A DNA stretch of 64,000 nt, from the NCBI GenBank assembly GCA_964016885.1, contig OZ024749.1, positions 28,180,873-28,244,872 on the forward strand, in the 5' to 3' direction. Below, in pieces: positions 12,301-25,733 of the stretch. The first letter of the stretch is position 1. Every line of letters starts with the position of its first letter. The notes beneath the pieces are model-generated. The model was not told the origin of the DNA and did no database searches. It was given only the letters and a program-made list of their open reading frames with translations. Both the position numbers and the translations under genes were made by a program. The DNA comes from Eledone cirrhosa (taxonomy: Eukaryota > Mollusca > Cephalopoda > Octopoda > Eledonidae).

Positions 12301-15300
12301 TTTTTTTTGTCAGGCCTACCAAATTGATTCCCCTCACACAAAGACAACCATTGCTATGGCCCACATCTCAGTGCTTGATATTAACTGAAATAATTGTTCT
12401 TTTTTTATGGCAGGCCTACCAAATTGATGCCCCTCACACAAAGACAGCAATTGCTGTGGCCCATATCACAGTCCTTGATATTAATGACAACCTACCAAAG
12501 TTTGATTCCTGTTTTCAATCTGTAGAGGTTTTAGAAAATCTTCCAAAAGGACTTTTTGTCCACCAGTTCCATGCAACAGATGCTGATAAGGTAATACAGT
12601 GGATTTCTCATTCTGTGTTGGTCTTTTACAGAGTTTTTTGGGGGTTGGAGAGGTGTTTTTTAAGAACTGAAATAAAAACTGAATGGGGGAACCCTGGCGG
12701 ACGTCATCAAAGGATCAGATGCATTGGGATTATTTCAAGTTTAGATAATTTTATTAAAGTAAGAAATAAGTAGTTTTACTAAAGATGTGCTGTAATTAAT
12801 GTTGGAGTTGATTTAGTGAGGGATTGCTGGGGGTTGTAGTTGGTTTGGTGAGGGTATGGGTGGTGGTTGAGGTTATAGTTTGTTTGGTGAGAGTGTGGTG
12901 GAAGTTAATGTTGGGGTTGGTTTAGTGAGGGGTTGGTGGTGGTTAATGCTGGAGTTGGTTTAGTGAGAGTATGGTAATTGTTGGGGTATACTTGGTTACG
13001 TTCGGTTTAGTGAGAGTATGGTAGTGGTTAAGGCTACAGTTGATTTAGTGAAAGTATGGTGGTGGTTAGAGTTATAGTTGGTTAAATTTGGTTTAGCGAA
13101 AGTATGGTGGTTGTTGGTTTAATGAGGGGTTGGCTAAGGTAGGTTAAAGCCTTCTCTCTCTTTCATGAACATTCAGACTATTTGGGACTTTTAGAATTAA
13201 TTTTTTGTCTCTGTTAGTCAAGAAAAGCAGTACCCTAACATGGCCATAGTCACGTGACTGAAACCAATAGATAAACAAACAAATAAAAGAATAAATAAAT
13301 AACGGCATATTCTCACTTTGCATCTTTCAGCATCCTTTCAATGTGTTTCAATATCGATTAAAAGACAAATACAATGCATTCCAACTGAACAGTTCTACGG
13401 GAGAACTAACTGTGAAAAACTCCAATATTTTGGACAGAGAAACCTACCCATTACTGTTTATAAGTGTAAGTAAATATTACTCAGTTATCACATGTTAATA
13501 TCACACAGTTATCACATGTTAATATTACTCAGTTATCACATTAATACTACGCAGTTATTGCTTGTTAATATTACTCAGTTGTTGCATGCTAATATTACTC
13601 AGTTATTGCATGTTAATATTACTCAGTTATTGCATGTTAATATTACTCAGTTATTGCATGTTAATGTTATTCAGTTATCACATTAATATTACTCAGTTAT
13701 TGCATGTTAATATTACTCAGTTATTGCATATTAATATTACTCAGTTATCACATGCTAATTTTTTTCTTTTTCAGGTGTCTGCTGTTGAAAGAAGTGGTCA
13801 ACAAAGTAAGAGTTGTCATCTGACAATAAAACTCATGGATGACAATGATAACTGGCCTATGTTTAGTCAACAAGCCTACCTTCTCTTTGTTAAAGAATTG
13901 AAGAATGGTACCTTCATTGGAACGGTAAGGCAGTTTTACATAGGTTTATATATAATAAAGTAACGGTCTATGGCCTTGTGGTAAGGTAGTTGGACTTATG
14001 ACCATAATGTCATAGATTCGATTCCTAAACTGGGTTGTGTGTAATGTTCTTGAGCAAAACACTTCATTTTATGTTGTTCCAGTATACTCAGCTGAAAACG
14101 AGTACCAGTAATATCTGGGTGTTTAACCCTGTGATGAACTGGCATCCTATCCAGAGTAAAGTCTTTTACTCTCAGTTGCTTCACACCACAGAAACTGGGA
14201 TAAGTGCTGGCCTGATGAGCAGCTGGACTCAAGACAGACTTAAGACTGCGATGGACTAGTGTCCCATCCAGAGGAGGAATCTTATACTTTCAGTCGCTTA
14301 ATGTCACTGAAACCAGAATAACCACTGGCCTGATGTGTCTCCAAGCTCCAGACACACTTTAGACTTTTTTGTACTCAGGCTTGTCACTTGATTTGGGTCC
14401 TCGAGGGTTTCAGGAATTTAGAACATTCTGGATGGGCACTATTTTACAAGGAACTTATTTCAGGACGTTTTTTTAATGAAAGCTTATTTTTTATATTTGA
14501 GGGTGCACCATTGAAAAGTATGGGTAGGGGTTGGTGGTGGTGGTGGTGGTGGTGGGGTCTGTGCCATACAGTGCCCACTTCTCTTGCCCCATATTCGCAA
14601 TGGACCTGCTAGCGCTTGTCCCACAATAAAAAGTGCATTCTGTAAAGTGGTGGGTGTCAGAAAGGATATCCGACCATAGAAAACTAACCAAACAGAGTTG
14701 ATAAAACTGTTCAGTTGTGTCAAGAGCCTGACAACCACTCTAGTGCTAATGTCATAATAAAATGCACCCAGTACACCCTGTAAAATGGTAGGTGTTAGGA
14801 AAGGCACCAAGCAATAGAAAACTGACAAAACATAGGGGTGATAAAAAAAATCTTCAAGTATGTCAAGGACAAGACAACCTCCCTTGTGTTGATACCACGA
14901 TAAAATGTACCCAATACTCTCTATAGTATGTCAAGGACAAGACAACCTCCCTTGTGTTGATACCACGATAAAATGTACCCAATACTCTCTATAGTATGTC
15001 AAGGACAAGACAACCTCCCTTGTGTTGATACCACGATAAAATGTACCCAATACTCTCTATAGTATGTCAAGGACAAGACAACCTCCCTTGTGTTGATACC
15101 ACGATAAAATGTACCCAATACTCTCTATAGTATGTCAAGGACAAGACAACCTCCCTTGTGTTGATACCACGATAAAATGTACCCAATACTCTCTATAGTA
15201 TGTCAAGGACAAGACAACCTCCCTTGTGTTGATACCACGATAAAATGTACCCAATACTCTCTATAGTATGTCAAGGACAAGACAACCTCCCTTGTGTTGA

Positions 15301-16220
15301 TACCACGATAAAATGTACCCAATACTCTCTATAGTATGTCAAGGACAAGACAACCTCCCTTGTGTTGATACCACGATAAAATGTACCCAATACTCTCTAT
15401 AGTATGTCAAGGACAAGACAACCTCCCTTGTGTTGATACCACGATAAAATGTACCCAATACTCTCTATAGTATGTCAAGGACAAGACAACCTCCCTTGTG
15501 TTGATACCACGATAAAATGTACCCAATACTCTCTATAGTATGTCAAGGACAAGACAACCTACCTTGTGTTGATACCACGATAAAATGCACCCAATACTCT
15601 CTATAGTATGTCAAGGACAAGACAACCTCCCTTGTGTTGATACCACGATAAAATGTACCCAATACTCTCTATAGTATGTCAAGGACAAGACAACCTCCCT
15701 TGTGTTGATACCACGATAAAATGTACCCAATACTCTCTATAGTATGTCAAGGACAAGACAACCTCCCTTGTGTTGATACCACGATAAAATGTACCCAATA
15801 CTCTCTATAAAGTGTTAGAATATACAATCTTAAATTTTGTTAAAAAAAACAAACAAACCCAAAACTTGTTTTATTTTAAAATATATTCCCTGGAGGTTGG
15901 GGCACATGACTATCCAAACATCTGATAATGAGAAACTACTTCAGAAAGTTTTAATTAATTTAATCAAACTAATGATTTGCTCCTTCCTTCAAAGGTAAAT
16001 GCTTCTGATCATGATCAAGGACTCAACGCACTCCTGAAATATGGATTAACAAACATCGTTGAATGGGGAAAACAACCAGCCCCTATTGATATTGATCAAA
16101 ATACAGGGGTCATCACAGCAAACAGTTTTCTGATGCCTGCCACATCATACAGATTCTTCCTACAGGCCTGTGATTCACCCACAGAACTTTCTAGAAGGTT
16201 AGTGAAATAACTCCTCTCTC

Positions 16221-16263
<43 letters not shown>

Positions 16264-16463
16264 GGAAAGTTATATTTAAATTGTTGGGTTACAACGAGTA
16301 AATATTTATAACTGATATAAAAGCACTCAACAAGAATTTATAAAACTGTCTATATTGTATTTTGTCTGAAGAAGGCATAACATATTGTTAATATGATATC
16401 CCTGAAATATATATAATGAAATAAATATGGTTTTATAAATATAGTTTCCATTTATTTAATATC

Positions 16464-16510
<47 letters not shown>

Positions 16511-18546
16511 CTAGTTTTTCTAAATATTTCTGAGAAAGACCTTGTCTGAAACATCAAGAATAACTTTTTTCACTTTTTCAGTGTCATACTAATAACTTGC
16601 TTTTTATTAAATTGGTACTTGGAACATAACTTAACAAAGATTATTACAGAAAATTATGTTGGAATGTTTTTATCATTTTAAAATAAACAGTTTTAAAACA
16701 GTTTTATATGGAAACCAGGGTGGTTTCAGGCAGTTTAGAATAAAAAAAAGGTTAAGCTGGTGTTTGTAACATTATTTAGCAAAGGTTCTTACATAAAATG
16801 ATGATGGAAGGTTTTTAGATAAATATAAACACTTGAAAACAAAGTTTTGTATTACAGAATCAGAGGTGATTTCAGGGTGTTTTGGAATATAACTTAACAA
16901 AGGTTCTTACATAAAATTATGGCAGAATGTTTTTAGATAAATATAAACACTTTAAAACATTGTATCATAGAACCAGTGGTAGTTTCAGACAGACAGTTTA
17001 GTATCAAAAGTGTTACTGTGATGGTATGTTTGTTAGTAAAGGATACATCTATTGTTGGCTTCTAAATCTTGTTCTGGCTTTGGTTATTCTTCACCATGTA
17101 GGCTCTGTAGTAAAGTTCCAGTGATGATTGTTACCAAGAACACAACCAAACCAGAGAAGACCACCAGAGTTAGGTACATCTATATCAAGGAGAATACACC
17201 TAGTAATACCACTGTGGCTGACCTTAAGGATGACTTCAAGGTAACCCCCACTCTCTCTATCTCCTACTCTCTCTCAGGGTCTGGTGGACGAGTCAGTTTC
17301 TTTAGTCACTGACTACTCGACTGAATGATGCCTGACCTGAATATTAAGGATTAATTATATATAAACACTAATAACATCATCATCATTTTATGTCTGTTAT
17401 TTCATGCTTGCATGGGTTGGAGGGGTCCTTCTCAGTACAGCATCTCTCCACTGGTCGTGTTCCTTTGTCACCTCTTCCATGAGCATCAGCAATCTAAGAT
17501 CAGCTTTCACCACATTCATCTAGGTCTTCCTTGGTCTTCCTCTACTGTGGCTCCCTTCAACTGGGATGATTTTCCACTCTTTATCCAGCAATCATCATCC
17601 ATGTGCATCACATGTTCATACCAACACCCTCTCCTGCACATTACTTCAGATTCCTCTTATATCTAGGTCTTCCTCCTCTGTGGCTTCCTTTCACTGGGAT
17701 TATTTGTCACTTCTTCACCCATCAATCTTCAACCATGTACATCACATGTCCATAAATCAAAATCCTGTATGATATGCAAGTTGTGTTTTAGCAGTATCAG
17801 CAGTACATCGGACAACATGCTTTATGGAATATAGTTATAGCTCTTTACATTCTGAGTTCAAATCTTGCTGAGGTTGATAAAATAAAGCACCAGTAATGCA
17901 CTGGGGTGGATTTAATCGACTTTCCCCATTCCTGAAATTCTTGGCCGTATGCCTAAATCAGTAACCATTATTTTATGTATTTTTAAAATACAGGCCGGTG
18001 GATTGGCAGTATCGGTAGAGGGTCGGACGCCATGCTTTCCAGCATAGTTACGTCCCTTTACGATCTGAGTTCAAATCCTGCCGAGGTTGACTTTGCCTTT
18101 CATCCTTACGGGGTCGATAAAATAAAAGTACCAGTAATGCACTGGGTAATTGCTGGCCTTGTGCCTAAAGTAGAAACAATTATTTTATGTATTTTTATTT
18201 CTTATATAAATGTCAGATTGTGGCCCAAAAGCTCAATTAACTCCCTGAATAGTTCAAGTAACTGTTGAGAGTTGTTATTGACCCTTTAAGGGATCCTTGA
18301 TATAAACCATTCTGTTACTCTTTTATTTTAGGGTACCAGTTCTGGAATGATCTTTATACACCTGATGACTACACCAGTTCCAATCAAAATAATGAAATTG
18401 TAAGAAATTCTATTATTTATTCAAAGAATCTTTTCATTGCTTTTATTTCTTCTTGAATAGTTTTGTATTTGGTTAAACACTTTTGTACCAAACTGTCGGA
18501 AAACTCCTTTACATCTTTGATAAAAACTGCTTATATTTAAGTGTTT

Positions 18547-18578
<32 letters not shown>

Positions 18579-18980
18579 TATCACTATTTAAAGTTCATTT
18601 TCCATGGGTTAAATAAGTTGTCCATGGGTTAAATAAGTTGTCCTTTGTGAAACTGTCCTACTGTCTTCACTCTTTATCTTAAGTCTATCTTCTCAGCTCT
18701 TTGTAAAAGTCTGAGAGATCAGCTACATATAATTCTATTTTATTTCATTTCAGTGGTGAAGTTGTTGTGAATGGGGAACTTGATTATGAAACTATACAAC
18801 AATACAGATTATCAGTTTTAGCTTGTACAGAAATGGTAAGTCTTGAAGATTTAGTACTTTAATCATCATCATCACCACCATAAATTTACTTAAAATTTAT
18901 GGTGGTGATGATGAATTTTACCTGTGTCAGATATTTAAAAAAATCCTTACTTTCTTATATATATATATATATATATATAG

Positions 18981-19015
<35 letters not shown>

Positions 19016-19854
19016 CATATATGTATATATATATACATATATATATATATTTCTTATATATATCATCATCATCTTCGTTTAACGTCCATTTTCCACGCTA
19101 GCATGGGTTAGACGGGAGTTGTCCCACTTGAGGCAAGGTTGGTCGGGTGACCATGTCTCGCTCATATAGGACTATCTGGCAGTTTTTCTATGGCTGGATG
19201 CCCTTCCTAACACCAACCACATTTACAGTGTGGAACTGGGAACTTTTTACCGTGTTACCTACACAGCCACATTACAGCTGGACTGTGTTTTTTTTCTCAT
19301 GACACCTACACAATCTCGATCTCGATCTCATTATCTCATTTATTTGGACTGGATGTTGTGGTACCAACTTTATAGAGAGAGGGTGGTGTTGGTGGGAGTG
19401 GGAGGATAGGGTAGGGGTAGTGGATTGGGGTGTATATTTAGTTAAGAGGTGCCTACTGACTGTAGGTTTCGCTTTGTACATAGGCAAGGCAAGTCTTCTG
19501 TATTACTGCGTAGCGCCAAAGATCTCAGTCCAGTGACATTGTCTTAGAGAGGTGCAAGTGTGTAAGGTCGGAATTTATCAGATCATCCCAGGTTTTTCTG
19601 GGTCTGCCTACTCCGTAACTACCATCAATTTTGATCACCCTGCACTTTTTTATACAGCTGTCGTCTTTCATGCGCATCACATGGCCATACCAATGTAGTC
19701 TTCTCTCGAGTAAACAGCATCTGATCCTTCTTATTCCTAATTTCTCACTTAGTTCATTTATGCTTTGCCGTACACGTATATTACTATTACACATCCAACG
19801 GAACATGCGTGCGTCGTTCCTTTCCAGTCTACGTAGGTCCTCTGCACGTAATGC

Positions 19855-19890
<36 letters not shown>

Positions 19891-21887
19891 GCATTATATA
19901 TATTGGGCATTATATATATATATATATATATATTGCTCCAGTTTACTCAGCTGTAGAAATGAGATGATAGGGACTGAGGTCCATATCATTCCACTGCAAA
20001 GTGGTCGTGGAGGTGCCACGGCAAAAAAGCACCCAGCACTCACTGTAAATGAGGTTGGTGTTAGGAAGGGCATCCAACTGTAGAAATCAAGCCAGAATCA
20101 GTTCCCGTCCCACCCTTGCAAGCAGGGAAAAGCGGACGTAAAATGAAATGATGAAATGATGATGATATATAAGATCCTGTATATATATATACAGGATCTT
20201 CTGAAACTCAGAAGATCCTGTAAAAGGGTGAAAGCAGCAATTCTTTGATTAAACTTTAATCTGTACATATAATAAATATTTGCTCTACAGATTTTTTATA
20301 TATCATCATCATCATCATCGTTTAACGTCCATCTTCCATGCTTGCATGGGTTTGGACGGGAGTTTTCCCACTTGAGGCAAGAGTGGTTGTCTTGCTTGCA
20401 TAGGACTGTCTGGCGGGTTTTCTACGGCTGGATGCCCTTCCTAACACCAACCACGTTTACAGTGTGGACTGGGAGGTTTTTACCGTGTTACCTACACGGT
20501 CACATTACAGCGTGGACTGTGTGTTTTTTATATATATTATATATATAATCCTAATCGAGCCCTCTTCGGATTTTATCTCCATAGTTATTATTACTATATA
20601 TATATATATATATATATAATAGAAAAATAGAGGAAGTTTCATTTACATATGAAAAATATGCAAGAAATATTTTTCATATGTAAACGAAACTTCATTTTTT
20701 CTATTATATACACTCTGCCTGTGCATAGAGTGCTTGATTTGGTACCAACACCAGTATTTCACTGTACTACCTACACTATATATATATATATTCTTTGAAA
20801 TTATTTCACCTTTCATTGTAGACTACAATGAACATGACTTTATATATCCACATTAAAGACATCAATGACCACATTCCAATCTTCAACAAGTCTTTATATG
20901 TTTTTGAAGTTCTCCCTAAACTTGACATAAACACCACCATTGGATATATTACTGTAAGTATGACCAATATTTATTGTTTCTCTTTGTATGTCCATATGTA
21001 TGTATGTATATGTGTCTGTGTGTGTATGTACAGATGTATGTATATATGTAGGAGAAGGAAAACTCTGATATAACACCTGCAACCCTGATGGTATCCAATG
21101 ATGTTGACTTGTTCTTCTTTTTGGTAAATATCTTGGTTAAGAGAGTGGGACTGGCTTTGTGCAGTGCCTTTGCTCACTATAAAAGCTTCACGGCACAGGC
21201 ATTGCTTTATATTTGGAGATCTCTCTGCACTTGTCGTCACATGGTACAATGGGCCCAGCACTATGTGTCAATAATTGTCACACGTGTAGTGTTTGTACCA
21301 GAGTTTTCAAGTCGCTGGCAGGACTAAAAAGTCACACTTGTTCAGCGCATCGGTAGGGGTTCTCCTACATGGATATAAAGTAGTGGCCGTACTCGAAAAC
21401 GAGTTGGCAGCCACCATGTATATATGTAGTGAAAGTGGAGTGCTTATAATCATCAGGTTGTGAGTTCGATTCTTGGACTGGGCTTTGCATTTTGTTCTTG
21501 AGCAAGACAATTTATTTCATGATGCTCCAGTTCATTCAGCTGTGAAAATGAGTTGGGACGTCACTGGTCCCAGACTGTATAGGCCATTGCCTTTCCATTG
21601 GATAACATCGGTGGCATGGAGACTGGTATGCATGGGTGACTGCTGGTCTTCCACAAACAACTTAGCCAGGACTTGTGCTTCTGAGGGGAACTTTCTAGGT
21701 GCAAATCCCATGGTCATTTGTGATCGAAGGGAATCTTTACCTTTTTATGTATGTATGTAAATATATTATGTATGTGTATGTAGGTATGTATATCTCTGTC
21801 TGCCTGTCTGTATGTATGCATGTGTCTATATCTATATGTGTGTATGTAGGTCTTCTTTCTGTCTGCCTGTGTCTGTTTCTGTGTCAT

Positions 21888-21931
<44 letters not shown>

Positions 21932-24834
21932 CACATCACACACACATATCACATCACACACACATATCACATCACACACACACACGCACACATTTCCCTT
22001 TAAAAGTATTCTCTCCCTTCGTTACAATTAATTAAAATATTTAAATATCTTTAAAAAATTACAGAAATAATTGCTTGAAACTCGAATGAAATAAAATAAA
22101 ATATAAAACAAAACAAAAAACAAAACAAAACAAAATAAAATAAAATAATTGCTAAATTGCAATATATTTCTAAAAATTGAAATTATATATGATTATTTTT
22201 CAAATAATTAATTTTTACACGAGTGATCAATAACTAATGTGTAATTAATTATTATTTTAGGCAACTGATAATGACAAGGAATCGCCAAATAATCAATTCT
22301 TTTATGAAATTCCAGCAGAATTCAGGTTGGTACCATCAATATTATTTTGTTCTTAAAAACAAAAAAATTGTGTATTTTGATGGGAAATTTGAAGTTTTTA
22401 GTTATAAATGTTTTAATATTTCTTGTAGAATAATTAGATGACTGTGGGAGGGTGTGTTGAGTGTTTGTTGGAGATGGTGTTAGTGTTAGACTAAATAACT
22501 TAGTCTATTTAATCTATATCCTTTCTGTAATCTGGTTTGAAATCTTCAGTGGTTGATGGAGATGATGTTTGTGTTAGACTAAAATATCTTAGTCTGTTGT
22601 AGATTGTTGGTGCTAGACTAAAATATCTTAGTCTGTTGTAGATTGTTGGTGCTAGACTAAAAATCTTAGTCTGTTGTAGATTGTTGGTGCTAGACTAAAA
22701 TATCTTAGTCCATTTAATTTATAGCAGAAGTTCTCAAAGTTTTTGGCAGTGCATTGGGGGCGCTATGAATTTATTATACCACTGTGGGGTTTGGAGGCCG
22801 TGCGAAAACAGGCAAGGCGGTGCTGGTCGAGCTGGCGCATGAGCCTGTCTGAGGCCAGGCTGCACTGGATGGCATCCCATATGCTTTGGGGGGACTTGAT
22901 GTCAGCAGGGGGAGAAGGAGGAGGGACATCTACTGGGCTGAGTCCCAGCCTGTCCCACATTTTACAGGTGACCTAACGTTCCCTGAACACAGAGGGTTCT
23001 ATTGTGTTTTAGAAAACCCTGCTGATGAGGATGCGGTATGAGGTTACCGATGAAAGAAAAGTCAGCAACATCGTGGACTGGAGGCCAAGGCCGCCATATC
23101 TGACAGGTAAAGTGGCCTGTTGCCATCCAATGTCGTCAAAACTGACATTGCATATCCCCTCAGCTGCCGCTCAGATACAAGTATCGAGGTCAGCGAGGAG
23201 AGATGTGTGGCTGTAACATGGAGCGAAAGGTGTAGAGAAGCTTCGGCATGGCGAAGCAGTTCCTCAACAGCAAGAGCGCTGGGTGGCCGTCGATCAAGCC
23301 CAGTCGGCTCGTGAGTGTCTGGAGTTGTTGGAGCCTAGACCTGATGGTGGAGTGGATGGCCGGTGGGTGGATTGGTGACCCGAGGATGAGGGCATCCTCT
23401 TTGGGGGGTCACCTGTACCTGGTGGAGAATGGACCGTACATCCAAGATGGAGGCTGCAAAGCTCTCAGCCTCATGGCTGACATTCACCACCTCCGACTTG
23501 GACGAGTTGACCTGGAGGCTGATTCCTGCCAGGGCAGGAACTACCGATTGAATGTCAAAAGATGTAGCTACAGTATAGCAACCCCCACCCCCACCCCACA
23601 ACCACCACCAAAAACTGGAAAACTTTCAATTAAACATGAAAATATTTAAAATAATGGTTTCTGAATTAGACACAAGGTCAACAATTTAGGGGCATTTAAT
23701 TGACTTTCTCCTCCCCTAAAATTGTTGGCCTCATATCTAAAATCAGGAACTGTTATTACTTATGATATTGTTAATGATATTTTAATAATATTATGTATTT
23801 TAAGAAAGAGAAATATTAGCTTAACAATAACAGTAAACATTTTACAAAAAACAATAATATACCTTGTGGGTTTTTCTCCTGTATTCATCTTAAAGGTAAA
23901 ATATTCCATTGTTGTCACACCATGTTTGTATTTGTATTCCAGTATTATGTAATTAAGTTAGGTATAAATAAACAGCAAATAAGTTGGTGATGGAGATGGG
24001 AGGGGAAAAACTAGCGCAACCAGTTAAAAAGATGGCAAAATTATGACAAACAACAGTATAACCCTCGTATATGACTGGTATTTTGTGAATTTGATGACAT
24101 AAGACTTATATTTGTTAAAATAAAAAAAATGACTAAAATAATATAATCCAGGTTTTATATGCAAGGTTGAGCTCTTTGGTAAACTAACTCTTAAATTATT
24201 ATTTTTCTTATGAAAGACACTGTCAATAATTTTGGAAATAATCAAGAATTTGGATGGATTTATGGATATAACTAACTTTCTTATTATTAATTTGGTGTTT
24301 GGAACAACTTAACAAACTTGTTCACAATTTTTTCAGAATGAAAATATGAACACAAATATAAACACTGTATTTTTGAAATTCATAATTAATTCTATGTGTT
24401 ATATGTGTTAATATTTTTATTATGAAAGAATTGTGAACAGTTTGTGATAAAATGTTTACAAACTGAAAACAAAAATTATTCTTAGATAAAATTAAGATAG
24501 AAAGATTTTAGATAAATATAAACAACTTAAAACAAACTGTTTTGTTTTTTTAACCAGATGTTGTTTTACTTGGTTTGATATCAAAATGTTTTTTAATCTA
24601 TTGTTTTTGTGTGTGTGTTGGTTTGTTTGTTTATAGTATTGGCAGCCATCTTGTGATTGAAAATAAAACAGGAGAGTTGATTGTGATGAGAACTATTCAG
24701 TTGGAAAAGGAGGAAATTAGAAATGGTGTAGAATTTCTGGTCAGAGTTGTGGACAAAGGACATCCAGCTTTGTCATCTTTGGTGACAGTCAAGGTAACAA
24801 GAGAGCTTTCAAAAAATTTATATCACACATACAC

Positions 24835-24868
<34 letters not shown>

Positions 24869-25701
24869 ATATATCTATATATATATCTATATATATCTAT
24901 ATATATATCTATAGCTAAATTATTATATATATATATATCTGGCTAAATTATTGTCAATTTGCAATGAAAACACATTAGTGTTGATCATAATTTTTTATAT
25001 TAACTAGAATAGATATATATATATGTAGATCATCATCATCATCATCGTTTAACGTCCGTGTTCCACGCTTGCATGGGTTTGGACGGGGGTATTCCCACTT
25101 GAGGCAAGAGTGATTGTCTTGCTCGCATAGGACTGTCTGGCAGGTTTTCTACAGTTGGATGCCCTTCCTAACACCAACCACGTTTACAGTGTGGGGCTGG
25201 GAGGTTTTTACCGTGTTGCCTACACGGCCACATTACAGCGTGGACTGTGTTTTTTGTCGTGACACCTACACGATCTCATTTGTTTCGGCCTGGATGGTGT
25301 GGCACCAACATAACTTTACATAGGAGGGGGTGGTGTGGATGGGGTGGGGGTGGTGGGACGGGGGTGTATTTTGTTAGAGATGCCTACTGGCTGTAGTAGG
25401 TTTTACTATGTATTTAGGTAAGGCGGGTCTTCTCTATTACTGAGTACCGCCAAAGTGACATTGTCTTGGAGAGGTGTAAGTGTGTGAGGTCGGAGTTTAT
25501 CAGCTCGTCCCAGGATTTTCTAGGTCTGCCTATTCCGTGGCTACCATCTATCTTTATTGCCCTGCACTTTGTTATACAGCTATCGACTTTCATGCGCATC
25601 ACGTGTCCGTACCAACGTAGCCTTCTCTCGAGTAAACAACATCTGATCCCTCTTATTTCTAATTTTTTCCTTAGTTCGTTTATGCTTTGCCGTTCACGTA
25701 T

Positions 25702-25733
<32 letters not shown>

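Noticed and set aside
14860..15812. CRISPR-like or assembly-collapse artefact
   Set aside because: Whole unit repeats without spacers. An assembly artefact cannot be excluded but the two variants at 15540-15606 argue for a real array.
18332..18420. Alternative frame YQFWNDLYTPDD for exon 14
   Set aside because: Would need a different phase from exon 13 and puts TGA at the start of exon 15. The GTSSGM frame joins both neighbours.
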